Shown here: in pieces, positions 44,404 through 54,149 of the stretch | How the letters are laid out: every line of letters starts with the position of its first letter | Position numbering within the stretch: the stretch's first letter is position 1 | Origin: Elymus sibiricus | Taxonomy: Eukaryota; Streptophyta; Magnoliopsida; Poales; Poaceae | DNA length: 64,000 nucleotides | Direction of reading: 5' to 3' | NCBI GenBank assembly: GCA_039707655.1 | Contig: CM077672.1 | Location: forward strand, 194,226,037 to 194,290,036 | The notes under the pieces: generated by a model | Told to the model about the DNA's origin: nothing | The model's input: only the letters and a program-made list of their open reading frames with translations | Database searches by the model: none | Made by a program: the position numbers and the translations under genes

Positions 44404-46202
44404 GGCAAAAATCACTGTTCTGATCTTCAGAATTTTTCAACCCAAAATGACCTCTCTCAGAAATTATTCCACGATCTGACCGTTTCTGAAACGCTCGTGG
44501 CGTTACTGGTCAAAGTGGAAACGTCAAACTGTTGAGCGTTGCTGGAAACGCTGAAATGATACGTGTTGGTAAAACGCCAGAACACTTGGCGTTGCTTTTG
44601 CACCTCAAAACGCCAAAGTGGGTGGCGTTGCCTTCCTGGCCTACCCGCTAACGTGCCACCGTACTACTCATACCATGCTTCTATCTCTACTGACTCATAT
44701 ACATTGCTTCCTATTATTTAATATCTACGCACTATTCTTGTTGTTTGATTCTTGCACATCACTTTATGCTTAGAGCATCTACAGCCGGATATGACAAATA
44801 TGACCCCTCAAACGCCCGCGGATGCGTCCGGACGCGTCCGCGGACAGTGACCGGGCACTCCTCAAATTCTGTCGTCCACATCCGTGTATCTCATATCCGG
44901 TACCTTATATCCATACTAAGCATGCAACGTATAACTAGACAACGTAGATTATCAAACAGACATGGAATCGGACATAGAAGTGCACATTCCGATCATCAAA
45001 AGATCACCAACGGATGTCCAAAAGATAGCCAAAGTTCACATAAACGACGGACAAGTTTAAACTAGATTACTAAAAACTTAAAATTAAAGACGGAGACGGC
45101 GGAGCTTCACCACTTCCTCCTCGCCGGCCCTTTGCCCTTTCGGTCGTCGGCGGCTGGTGGCGGATCGTCCGAGCCGTCGGACGAGGAGCCGTGGTCATCG
45201 TCGTCGTCGGAGGTGTCGGAGAGGATGATGAGCCCTTTCAACCGGAGCTGCCCCCGGTCTCCACCTTGGGCCGCTCCAAGGCGATGCGGAGGGCCAGCTC
45301 ATAGTCTGGATCCAGGTCGGAATTGGAGCGGCTGCCGGAGCTCGACATTGGGCCGGATTCGATCGGAATTGGTGTGGGGAGAGGAGAGGACGGAGCGAGA
45401 GAGGAGAGTGTGAGTGAGCTAGGGTTTCGGAGCGATGAGCCGGATGGGTTTTTTTGTGGGACAGCCGTGGGGTCGGTGGTGGGCCGGGCTTGTCAGGCGG
45501 ACGCGCCCGGGCATGCCCGGGCCGCCCCATATCCGCCCTAGATTTGGGCTGGATATGAGGGGTGCCGGTCAGTCCTGACGTTTAAGGCCCGTATGAGGCG
45601 CCCGGCTGGGTCGATTTTTTGTGACCGGTCTGCCCGCCCGGGCGTTTGAGACGGATTTAGGGTATTTGTTTTGAATTTTCTAGTATTTGTTTTGAATTTT
45701 TTATTCATCGCGGGTGTAGCTGAGTCTGGGCACTGAATCGCCTCGTCCTACTCATTCTTGCTATTTTATTTCTTTGTAGAGGTGAGCAACAATGGATGTG
45801 ATGATGAACTGTATAAGTAGTGCTACGGGATGGGAAATGAAGAAGTTGCAAGTAAGAGACTTTGGCGTGATGTGATGGTGAAAAGTACAAGTAGTGCCAT
45901 GGGAAGGAAAATTAACAGTACAAGAAGGGTCACGCGACGGGATGCAATGGTGAAAATTATAAGTAGTGCCGTGGACTTTGGGGTCGTGGGCGGTGCCACG
46001 TCAGCAGGTAGGCCAGGAGGGCAACGCCTAACACTTTGGCGTTTCCAGGTGCAACAGCAATACCCAACAGTTCGGCGTTTCTACTTTGACCAGTAACACC
46101 ACGAGGTTTGGCGTTTCAGAAAGGGTCAGATCGTGAAATAATTTATGCGAGAGTTCATTTTGTGCTAAAAATTTCTGACAAGGTCAGAACAGTGATTTCG
46201 CC
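44404..46202. mobile_element. Mutator-like element, 1.8 kb, CCGCGCCGA duplication
   Basis: Terminal inverted repeats of about 255 bp (44404-44658) and 212 bp (45991-46202) start GGCAAAAATCACTGTTCTGA and, on the other strand, GGCGAAATCACTGTTCTGAC. The 9-bp target CCGCGCCGA is duplicated perfectly at 44395-44403 and 46203-46211, the Mutator length. The arms contain several AACGCC / GGCGTT words; the left arm has extra copies, which explains its length. No transposase is present. A second transposon-like unit sits inside (about 44773-45680): its ends share CAAATA, CTCAAACGCCCG and GACCGG in inverted order, but I found no clear target duplication for it. Confidence 0.92.
45107..45348 (-). pseudogene. 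Small acidic ORF inside the Mutator-like element, frameshifted
   Basis: From the ATG at 45348 (minus) a frame reads MSSSGSRSNSDLDPDYELAL and stops at 45238-45240. In the neighbouring frame the text continues directly with LIILSDTSDDDDDHGSSSD and ends ADDRKGKGPARRKW with a stop at 45107-45109. The two parts look like one protein of about 80 residues split by a one-base shift. A 5' leader with AAACCCTAGC and CT-rich runs precedes it, as in a plant gene. The function is unknown: acidic and Ser-rich with a basic tail. It may be a captured host gene or part of the inner transposon. Confidence 0.5.
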
Positions 46203-46211
46203 CCGCGCCGA

Positions 46212-46739
46212 TCCTCATCAGGAAGAAGGAACAAAGGTATCGGGGTTACGAGGATCGGTGCCCGGGTTCCCAAACATATCCTTGATCGACTGACTCTTCG
46301 GACGTCCAGTGGATGGGAAATGTTTCTGGTTCTTCCTGTGATTTGGGCAAGGATCTCAAAAGTGGATGGGAGATGACTCTGGTTATTTCAGTGTTTTGGC
46401 CAAAGCAGGAAACTTTTAGGATCTCAGAAAACTGAAAAAGATTTTTTTTTGAATTCGCTTAGAAAACGGAATGGAAAAAGATGGTGCGGAGAACTTCTCT
46501 TCTTGGAGTGGCTGGTGCGGAGAACTGGAACCGGCCGGTTGGATTTTCCTCCTTTTCGTTTCCTCACTCTCTCAGGAGAGAGAGAGAGAGAGAGACGATT
46601 TATATCGAAGGAAATAAAAAGGAGAGATGTCGCACCGGCACACGGGCAGTACTTGGGTCCATTGTCCATCGAAGACATTCGAATTCAACCTATTTTGTTT
46701 GGCCCAGTTGCCTTTGTGCAGCACACCATCGACAGCAAC
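46212..46739. other. Unassigned stretch with GA microsatellite
   Basis: No gene or transposon end was recognised. AGTGGATGGGA-type phrases occur twice (about 46308 and 46360, with TCTGGTT nearby), a weak local duplication. The GA run is listed separately. Confidence 0.4.
46575..46596. repeat. (GA)n microsatellite
   Basis: About ten GA units without interruption after CTCACTCTCTCAG. Likely polymorphic in length. Confidence 0.95.
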
Positions 46740-48460
46740 TAACTAACGAGCGCTCCTTCGGGAGCCTCCCAACGATCACTTGGGGTGGGCTGAGAGCACG
46801 CCACGTGTCGCGCTCTGGGTGCTCCCTTCCGATTTTGTTTATTTTTATTTTTCCGCACGCGTTTTCGGTTTTTTCGACGGTTTTTTTCCGGGTTTTTTCG
46901 GCCTTTTGGTTTTCACCGGTCTTTCTTTGCTTTTGGACGAAAAAAAATGAAAAAAAAATTGCGCGAAAAAAGTGTGTATTTTTGCTTCCGTGAGAAGCAC
47001 GGTTTTGCTTTTGCGAGAGGCACGGCCGTGCCTCTAGGAGACGAAAAAAAACACGTTTTCTTCTCTTTTTTTTTCCTTCCGCGAGAGGCACGTTTTCGCT
47101 TCCGCAAGAGGCACGGTTTTTCTTTTGCGAGAGGCACGGCCGTGCCTCTCGAAAACAGAAAAAAAATCACGTTTTTTTCCCTTCCACGGGAGGCACGTTT
47201 TTGCTTTCACGAGAGGCACGGCCGTGCCTCTCGGAAACGAAAAAAACGCGTTTTTTTTTCTTTCCGCGAGAGGCACGGGTTTACTTCTCGTGGAGGCACG
47301 GTCGTGCCTCTTTAGAAAGGAAAAAAAACATGCTCCTGGTTCGGTTTTTTTGTCCTGTTTTTTCGTGAAAAAAAGTTCGTCAAAACCTATCAACATGGGA
47401 TCTAGTTTTAAAGATCTCGACGCGAGTAAATTCAATGGTGAAAACGGTTCAAGATTTGGACACACGGTTTAAGAGATAAAACGTTTTGAATGAACGGATC
47501 TACGAAAAAAGGTAAACTCTCAGGTTGCAACAAGTGGCGCACATGCAGTGGGCCACTTGTCGCAACATGGGGAGGTGGGAGTGATCTTTGAAAGGAGTAC
47601 TCCTCAATTAGTGATTTCGCACTCCATCGGGCTCTCACAATGGTCACTTTTTTTTGGCCTGGGAGCCGGTCAAGTGGTGCGCTCAGTCGCCGCTACGTGT
47701 CACGTGCTGGGCGCTCACTCTGAATTGTGATATTATTTTTCTATACGTGTCTTCAGGTTTTAAATAAATTTTTAGTTTTTTCAGTTTTTGTCTGGTTTTT
47801 CCTAAGTTTTGGAGGAAAAAACATGGACTTTTTTTGTTTTTTCGAGAATCGGTGCTTTTTCGTGAGAAGCATAGTTGTGTTTCAAAAAAAAAAGCACAAC
47901 CGTGCTTTCCGAAAATAAAAAAACACAGCCTATGCTTCCACAAGAAAGGAAGAGCACAGTTATGCTTAATGAGAAGCACAACTGTATTTCCCCGAATATG
48001 AAAAGCACAGCCTGTGCTTCCGTGAGAAGCACAACTATCCTTCCCGAAAAGGGAGAAACACAATTGTGCTTCCAATTTTATTTTATTTTTGAAAAAGTAC
48101 AACTGTGCTTTCAGGTTCCAGATTTTTTTCAGTTGCGTTTTTTTGTTTTCAAACTTTTTTCCTGTTACAGTTTTTTGTTTTGTTTTTTAGTTTCGCATTT
48201 TTGGCTTCTAGTTTTTTTACCCGGTTTTTCAAGAAACTTATTAACATGATGGTTTAGTTTCAAAGATCTCGACGTGAGGAATCCAACGGCGAAAACAGTT
48301 CATTATTTCGACGCACGGTTCAAGGAATAAATGTTTTAAAAAAGAATCTACAAAAACAAACTTTCAGGTTGCGACAAATGGGGCACATGCAGTGTGCTTA
48401 TTTGTCAGCACCAGAAAAGTTGAATACTGACATTTGCAAAGTGTAACCCTAAATTAGTGA
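46740..48460 (+). repeat. Two diverged tandem modules, Mutator-like, hairpin-rich
   Basis: Module A (about 46740-47610) and module B (about 47630-48460) share the same order: GAGC-CGCCACGTGTCGCGCT or GCGCTC-CGCTACGTGTCACGTGCT, a T-rich run with CGGTTTTTTC or GGTTTTTCC words, an array of GAGAAGC/GAGAGGC repeats, then TAGTTT-AAAGATCTCGACG, GGTGAAAAC or GGCGAAAAC, CACGGTT, CTCAGGTTGC or TTCAGGTTGC and GGCGCACATGCAGTG or GGGCACATGCAGTG. Module A keeps sharp palindromes; module B has the same layout with AGCACAACTGTGCT-like decayed versions. There is no coding capacity. Terminal boundaries and target duplication were not found. Confidence 0.65.
47016..47310. repeat. Array of perfect GC palindromes, GAGGCACGGCCGTGCCTC
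   Basis: The palindrome occurs at 47016-47035, 47129-47150 and 47211-47232 (18-22 bp arms included), and once with a central change (GAGGCACGGTCGTGCCTC) at 47293-47310. Half-sites (GAGAGGCACG) lie between them. Spacing is about 80-115 bp. The copies sit in A/T-run-rich DNA, which makes the hairpins stand out. Confidence 0.9.
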
Positions 48461-49371
48461 TCTCGTAATTTTTTTTTAGAAACACCTGTAACTTTATTCA
48501 TACTCATAACAATTGCAGGTACACTAATTTGGACTTAAGATCCAAGAAAATATAAAGTAACTCCTATGACTAGTTTTGGGTTGGTTTCGTCCAGTTTTTC
48601 TTCTTCTTGTTCTTTTTTCTGTGTTTTCTCTACCTATTGTATTTTCATTTTGGTTATTCTTTTTTTTCTGTTTATTTTTTGTTTTATTATATTTTCCAAA
48701 TGCATGCCGACTTTTTGTAAAAGATGTTAAAAAAATCGTATATCGGTTTGTATTTCTTATATAAATGTTGATTTTTCGAAAATACACGTTGAACATTTAT
48801 TCAAATACATGTTTTAACATTTGTAAAACCCAAATTGAAGTGTTTTACATAGATAATGAACATTTTTCTAAAATATGTTAAATACTCTCAAAAATGTCGT
48901 GAACATTTTTTTAATACATACAAACATTTTTTAAGTTTTTATAAACATTTAGTTGTAAAAACATTATTTAGATGTTATGAACATTTTTCAAAAATTGCAT
49001 GAACAAATAAGAAATGGAATGAACATTTGTTTCAACATGTGATTACTTTTTAAATGTCACGAACATTTTTTGAATGATACAAATATTTTTTACAAATTAC
49101 ACAAACAAATTTCTATGTTTTCTTGAACATTTAAACATATGTCATGAACATATATTTAGACGTTTGAAAATTTTCTAAATCTCATGAATTTTTTTAAATT
49201 ACTTTTAAAAATTCGTATATATTTATAGATCAAAAATAAAAGATAAAAGATAAAACAAACAGGAAATTAACAAAAAATGAATCGGCCTAAGAAGTGAAGG
49301 AAGACGCTATTGGGCCAACCCAATACATCGTCCTTTAGGCGAGCCGTCATTCTATCTCGCTAAAACCAAGA
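48461..49371. other. AT-rich degenerate repeats; possible retroposon tail
   Basis: The T run at 48470-48478, followed by AGAAACACCTGTAACTTTATTC, reads on the minus strand as GAATAAAGTTAC plus an A tail, so a minus-strand retroposon may end here. From about 48780 to 49200, words of the ATGAACATTTTT type recur irregularly. No gene, and the upstream end of any retroposon is unclear. Confidence 0.45.
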
Positions 49372-49769
49372 CATAGCTGTGGGCGGATCCTATACGGGGG
49401 CGCCCCTATTCCTCGCGTTATGCGAGACGAGGGGGTATTCTCGCGTCGAGCGTTACATATTGGGCCGGCCCACTGTAGCGAATATTTTTGAGAAAGCCAG
49501 AGATAAAAATGGTCCTAGCGGGGGATCGATCCTGGGATCAACTAGTTGCTTCCCAGCGCTACTAGCCACTGCGACAGACTCGACTAGTTGTACACTATGG
49601 AGAGCGCGGCCTACTAGAAGGAAAATGAGCCGGGTTTTACCATGTTTACTTTCTTTTCCTGTTTTTACTTTATTTTTCTTCATTTTTACTCCTCTAATTC
49701 AACATGCCTTTTCTGTGTTTTTTCTTTTTACTCGGTTTTCCCATGCGTTTTCTGAAATAATATCGGTTA

Positions 49770-50340
49770 ACAAACACTGAAAATGTTGAATAAGTATTAA
49801 AAATGTTGAACGAGTATTGAAAAAAATGTTGAACGAGTTTTAAAAAATGTTGAACAAGTATTTGAAAAAAGTTGAATAAGTATTAAAAATGTTGAACAAG
49901 TTTTTGACAAATGTTGAATAAGTATTAAAAATTGTTGAACGAGTATTTAAAAAATGTTGAATAGGTATTAAAAGTGTTGAACAAGTATTTGACAAATGTT
50001 GAATAAGTATTAAAAAAATTTGAACGAGTATTTGAAAAATGTTGAACAAGTATTTCAAAATGTTGAATAAGTATTAAAAATTGTTGAACGAGTATTTGAA
50101 AAATGTTGAACAAGTATTTCAAAATGTTGAATAAGTATTAAAAATGTAGAACATGTATTTGAAAAATGTTGAATAAATATGATAAAATGTTGAACGAGTA
50201 TGTAAAAATGTAGAACATGTATTTGAAAAATGTTGAATAAGTATTAAAATATTGAACAAGTATTTAAAAAATATTGAATAAGCGTTCGGACAATGTTGAA
50301 AATGTATACAAAAAATGTTGATCACTTATTAAATGAATGT
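49770..50340. repeat. Minisatellite, about 21-bp unit, roughly 25 copies
   Basis: Alternating units of the AATGTTGAATAAGTATTAAA and AATGTTGAACAAGTATTTGA types run head to tail for about 570 bp with length changes of 1-2 bases. Two unit types often alternate, suggesting a 42-bp higher-order unit. The minus-strand open frames over it (Phe/Asn/Ile-rich) are repeat read-through, not genes. Confidence 0.93.
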
Positions 50341-50591
50341 TTTTGACATATACGAAAATGTAAAAGAAAAAATGGAAAAGAAAAAAGAAAACCAAACAAA
50401 AAATGGAGAAGAAAAAAGAAAACCAAACAAAAATGAAGAAGGAAAAAGAAATGAAAAAAAACCCAGTAAAACTTGTATTTGAAAACAGAGAAAAAACGAT
50501 AAAAAAGGAAAAAGAAAAAAAACCAGTGGAGAAAACCGGACCATGTCGCCTCAAGTAAGGTGCGCCATATATTTCATCAATAGACCTGCAG

Positions 50592-50645
50592 TAGCATAGT
50601 GGTTAGCCGCTCCGGTTGTTGGCCAGGAGACCTGCGTTCGAATCA
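50592..50645 (+). other. tRNA-like A and B boxes inside a Mutator-like TIR
   Basis: TAGCATAGTGG (50592-50602) fits a polymerase III box A and CGTTCGAATCA (50635-50645) is close to box B GGTTCGANTCC, 32 bases apart, as in a tRNA. No full cloverleaf with a paired acceptor stem is evident. The inverted TIR at the left end holds a decayed version (minus-strand GGATCGATCCC). Confidence 0.45.
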
Positions 50646-50741
50646 CCCCCGCCGCGCAATCCTAATTATGTAATTTTCTTGTTTTATTGTTCGCCCCAAT
50701 GGGCTGGCCCATCACTGGTAGACCCCGACGCGAGAGCAAGG

Positions 50742-52159
50742 TGTAAGTGCATCAAGTGCCCCCTTAGTGGTTTTGGAGTATTGAAGACAAATAGGTTGAG
50801 GATCTAATGTGTTTGTGAGTATACACAGGAGATAGAGTCCCTGAAGATTTGGTTTAACACATGGAAGACAACCCCTAAAAATGGATTTCTTCAAGTGAAG
50901 AATTTGGTGATGAAATTGGTACGGCCTTTGAAGAAATTGATGTGAAGACTTTGAAGCTTGAAGACTTTTGTTTTCGTAGTTTCTTTTCTTCTTATTTGAG
51001 TCATAGGAAAAATCGTACTGTTAAAGGGGGTCTAGGTGAAACATATTTCACATTTCCAAAGTGATGCTCAAACTTACTCAAACCTATACACACAAAAGCC
51101 GCTTCGAGTGAAGCCTTTGGAAACCTCCAGTACAGCTGACGCGTTTGCTAGCGACAGTGACGAAGTTCACCTGGTCGCTGACGAATTTGGTCAGGCTGAG
51201 GAGTTAGGAGTTCGCCAGTGCGATCTGCCTACCGTGAGGAAATTGAGTGCCCCGACGAAATTGAGAGTTCAATTCCGACCGTTGTTGCGCCGCGTGCCAG
51301 CTGTCGAGTGGATCCTTATCCTGACAACGGTCGAATCAGAGAAGGGCATTTATGACATTTCATGTCGGGTTGCCCCCTGGCTATAAATAGCCGCCCCCCA
51401 CAACCACTTGTTGGTTGGCTGCTCCAAGAGAACTTGACACTTGTCATTTGAGAGCAACCCACCCTCCGACGACTTTGAGAGAATCCTAAGTGAGGAAAAA
51501 CCCAGAGCCAAAGTGATTGAACATCACTGAAGAAGTTGATCTGTGTGATCCGACGCTTGTTACCTTCGAGGACTGTCATTCCTCCAGACGGTTAGGCGTC
51601 AAGTTCTGAGTACACCAAGAGTCATTGTGGTGTGCCGGTGAACAAGTCTGTGAAGGTTTCGGAAGTCTACCTTGAAGACTTACCACGAGTGATTGGGCGA
51701 GGTCTAAGTGACCTTAGCTCAAGAGGAATACGGTGAGGACTAAGTGTCCTCCGAGTTGCGACTCAGCCGCCTCAACCAGACGTACAGTTGATACAGCAAC
51801 TGGAACTGGTCTACCAAATTGTTCTTCACCGAGCCAACCTGGTTTCAAATTCCTCACCCTCTCTTACTTTATTCCGCTGCTGAAGAATTTGTGATCTATC
51901 CTCTGACGAATTTGAACTGAAGTATTTGATCATGCTGTCTTTCATTTCCTTAGTTGATATTCTTCATGCTTGTATGATTGTATGATTGCATGTTCTTCAC
52001 TCTTACGTATCCTGATTGCATGTACTCTGAATCTATGATGACTTAGTTTCCCTTGCGTTTCTATTTCTTCACTCTGACCTTCGTCAAATTCATCAGAGTT
52101 TGACGAATTTCTAAAAATCTTCCATTCACCCCCCCTCTGGGAGATAACCTGCGCTTTCA
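50742..52159 (+). repeat. Sirevirus 5' LTR (1418 bp)
   Basis: Starts TGTAAGTGCATCAAGTGCCC and ends CCTGCGCTTTCA. Its TAGTGGTTTTGGAGTATTGA start and CATTCACCCCCCCTCT end echo the solo LTRs at 2248 and 59897. The open frame at 51036-51386 is LTR sequence, not a gene. Confidence 0.9.
51382..51389 (+). promoter_or_regulatory. TATA box of the Sirevirus LTR
   Basis: TATAAATA in CCCTGGCTATAAATAGCCGC; GGCTATAAATAGCC is itself palindromic. The same 14-base word occurs upstream of the third ORF at 58007-58020. Confidence 0.8.
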
Positions 52160-52161
52160 AT

Positions 52162-52177
52162 TGGTATCAAAGCAAGG
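52162..52177 (+). other. Sirevirus primer-binding site
   Basis: TGGTATCAAAGCAAGG, two bases after the LTR end, is a Met-tRNA type site as in other copia elements. Confidence 0.9.
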
Positions 52178-52226
52178 TACTCCCTTGTTCTGTGTGATTT
52201 TGGTTTAACCACCTGGAGTTTTAGTT

Positions 52227-53927
52227 ATGTCGACCGCATGTATGATCATGGTCTCCGTTGCGTGCCCCATATTCGATGGCACAAACTACCCGTACTGGAA
52301 GGTCATGATGCGAAAGCGTCTCCTGGCCACTGACAGCGATCTATGGACAGTCACTGAACTGGGATTGACTGATCTCTGCAAGATGGCGAATGCTGAAGAC
52401 ATTCGCAGATACACTCAACTTGATGCTCGGGCCAAATACATCATCTGTTCTCGTCTGACCAAGGATGAGTTCACTCGCTTCTCCCATCTGAGCAATGCGA
52501 AGCTCATCTGGGACAGGATCTCTGACGTCTATGAAGGGGCATACAGACGTGATGATCCCTGGCTTGTGAAATTTGCGAATTCCCTCAGATCCCGGGAACC
52601 AGACAATGCCTCCACTTCATCTGCTGTCTGTCTCATGGCTCGAGGTGCAAAGGTAACCTCACGAGAAGCTTACTTTGAAACTTCCAGTGATGATGATTCT
52701 GAGTGTGAAGCTAAACCAAGCTATAAGAAACTTGCTAAAATTGCAACTGAGCAACAACATGCCATTGAAAAGATTCAAAAACTGCTAGACAAAAGCGATG
52801 ACCTGTTGGACGAGGAAATGGATCGTGGTCAAGCCTTGTCTGAGGATCTCAGAAGGCTTAAGTCTCAATATGACGAACTTGAAAGTCGTCATGTGTCCCT
52901 CTCAGCTGAACATGAGAAACTGTCCTATGAATTTCTTCAAAGGAAGCAAGAACTCGAGAAGCTGAGAGCGTCTCATGATGATCTTCAGAAAGAAAACGAT
53001 TCACTCCTCGCTCAACAGATCAGTACCGCTCAGGAAGAATTTGTTGCACCATGCCTAAAATGCCTTGAACATGATAATGCTAATTCTTCAGCTGAATGTT
53101 CAAATGCTTCTGTACTTGCAATTGCTTCAACTGCTACGGTGGCCACTAACCCCTCATCTAAGGATGACACCTGTGATACTGATGAAAATGCAGGGCTGAA
53201 GGAATTGTATGTCACTGGCATGTACAAAAGCCTCAAAGGGCATCAAACCCTGTGTGACGTGCTCAAAAAGCAAATTCTTCACAAGAACCCTAGGAAAGAG
53301 GGTATTGCCTTTGAGAGAAAGCTCAACGCTGATGGTTCGTATTGGAAGCCTGAGCAGTATCCCAAAACCAGATGGGTTGCTGCAAAGGGACCTCTAATAG
53401 ATCCATTCACTTTATCTAGCTATTCTTGTGATTCTTCATATCCTTTAGATGAGTCATTTGACTCCAACTATAAACTGTTCAAGAATCAGAATGGTGAAGT
53501 CTTTGCCAGATTCATTGGTACTAACTGCAGGAACGGTCCACCTGTGAAGAAAATCTGGGTTCCCAAAAGCCTTCTGGAAAATCTTCAAGTGAATGTCATC
53601 ATGACACCACCAATGAAGAAGAAACTTCCTAGGGCAAATTCTTCACAGGGATCAAAGTCGTCAAATGGACGCAGACCCACTTATGGTCGTACTAATGCCT
53701 CTGTTTCGCAGGAAAACAAACAGCGATTTGATGAATATGAGCATTATTCTTCGAACCACTATGTTCACAAATCATCGAAAAATTTCTCTGCTTATTCATT
53801 CAATTACTATAACCCTCCTATGAAGAGAAATGCATATTCCTCAATGCCTAAGTTCTCCATTAATGCACTTCGTTACATCGCTTCTCAGCCACCCATACAG
53901 ATGTGGGTGGTTAAGAAGAAGAACTAA
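52227..53927 (+). CDS. Sirevirus gag, coiled-coil rich, no zinc knuckle
   Basis: This frame of 566 residues starts 65 bases after the primer site. Residues 15-35 read IFDGTNYPYWKVMMRKRLLA, the copia gag start; later motifs are DARAKYIICSRLTKDEFTR and KLIWDRISDVYEG. At about residue 112 the text jumps to KFANSLRSREPDN and an acidic SSDDDSECE, followed by a long Glu/Leu/Lys coiled coil (about residues 165-265, LRRLKSQYDELESRHVSLSA). Sirevirus gags normally have a CCHC knuckle before such a region; none is visible, so an in-frame deletion is likely. The C-terminal third is Ser/Asn/Lys rich. It is open to its own TAA at 53925-53927. Confidence 0.8.
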   Translation: MSTACMIMVSVACPIFDGTNYPYWKVMMRKRLLATDSDLWTVTELGLTDLCKMANAEDIRRYTQLDARAKYIICSRLTKDEFTRFSHLSNAKLIWDRISDVYEGAYRRDDPWLVKFANSLRSREPDNASTSSAVCLMARGAKVTSREAYFETSSDDDSECEAKPSYKKLAKIATEQQHAIEKIQKLLDKSDDLLDEEMDRGQALSEDLRRLKSQYDELESRHVSLSAEHEKLSYEFLQRKQELEKLRASHDDLQKENDSLLAQQISTAQEEFVAPCLKCLEHDNANSSAECSNASVLAIASTATVATNPSSKDDTCDTDENAGLKELYVTGMYKSLKGHQTLCDVLKKQILHKNPRKEGIAFERKLNADGSYWKPEQYPKTRWVAAKGPLIDPFTLSSYSCDSSYPLDESFDSNYKLFKNQNGEVFARFIGTNCRNGPPVKKIWVPKSLLENLQVNVIMTPPMKKKLPRANSSQGSKSSNGRRPTYGRTNASVSQENKQRFDEYEHYSSNHYVHKSSKNFSAYSFNYYNPPMKRNAYSSMPKFSINALRYIASQPPIQMWVVKKKN

Positions 53928-54149
53928 TCTCTTCTGCAGGGTCAGGTCTTCAGACAACAAAATGTCTGATGAATTTGCTGAAGACCTGACATAATGCCTG
54001 TTGGGATGCAGGCTAATCACGATGAAATGAATGTTTCATTTCACACATCCCTTATGCAGCTAGATATTATTCCTTGATGAAATTGTCTGACAAAATTGAT
54101 CATCATCATATTCTTCACTTTGAAGTATATGAATTTGTAAGTCAGACTA

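Larger units (their letters stand above)
49372..50741. mobile_element. Long-TIR Mutator-like element, right end cut by Sirevirus
   Basis: The left TIR (about 49372-49640) and right TIR (about 50530-50741) are inverted: TCTCGCGTCG then TGGGCCGGCCCA then AGCGAAT then CGGGGG-ATCGATCCT on the left corresponds, reverse-complemented, to the same order on the right with CTCTCGCGTCGGGG, TGGGCCAGCCCA, GGCGAAC and CGGGGG-GATTCGAAC. The right TIR stops where the Sirevirus LTR starts (50742), about 60 bases short of the left one, so its end should lie beyond that element. No transposase was seen. The core is a minisatellite (49770-50340) and A-rich runs. Confidence 0.7.

Noticed and set aside
46947..47472. 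Open frames over the palindrome array
   Set aside because: Arg/Gly/Phe-rich repeats on both strands come from the GAGAGGCACG units; not protein-like.
49840..50325. Phe/Asn/Ile-rich minus-strand proteins
   Set aside because: They are translations of the 21-bp minisatellite; the repeat unit length divisible by three keeps frames open.
49770..50340. CRISPR-like regular repeats
   Set aside because: Units are contiguous without unique spacers, and the genome is plant; this is a minisatellite.
50592..50660. Functional tRNA gene
   Set aside because: Boxes A and B are present, but no paired acceptor stem or clear anticodon arm could be traced.
51036..51386. 116-residue frame near the Sirevirus start
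   Set aside because: It lies wholly inside the LTR, upstream of its TATA box, and has no homology that I recognise.
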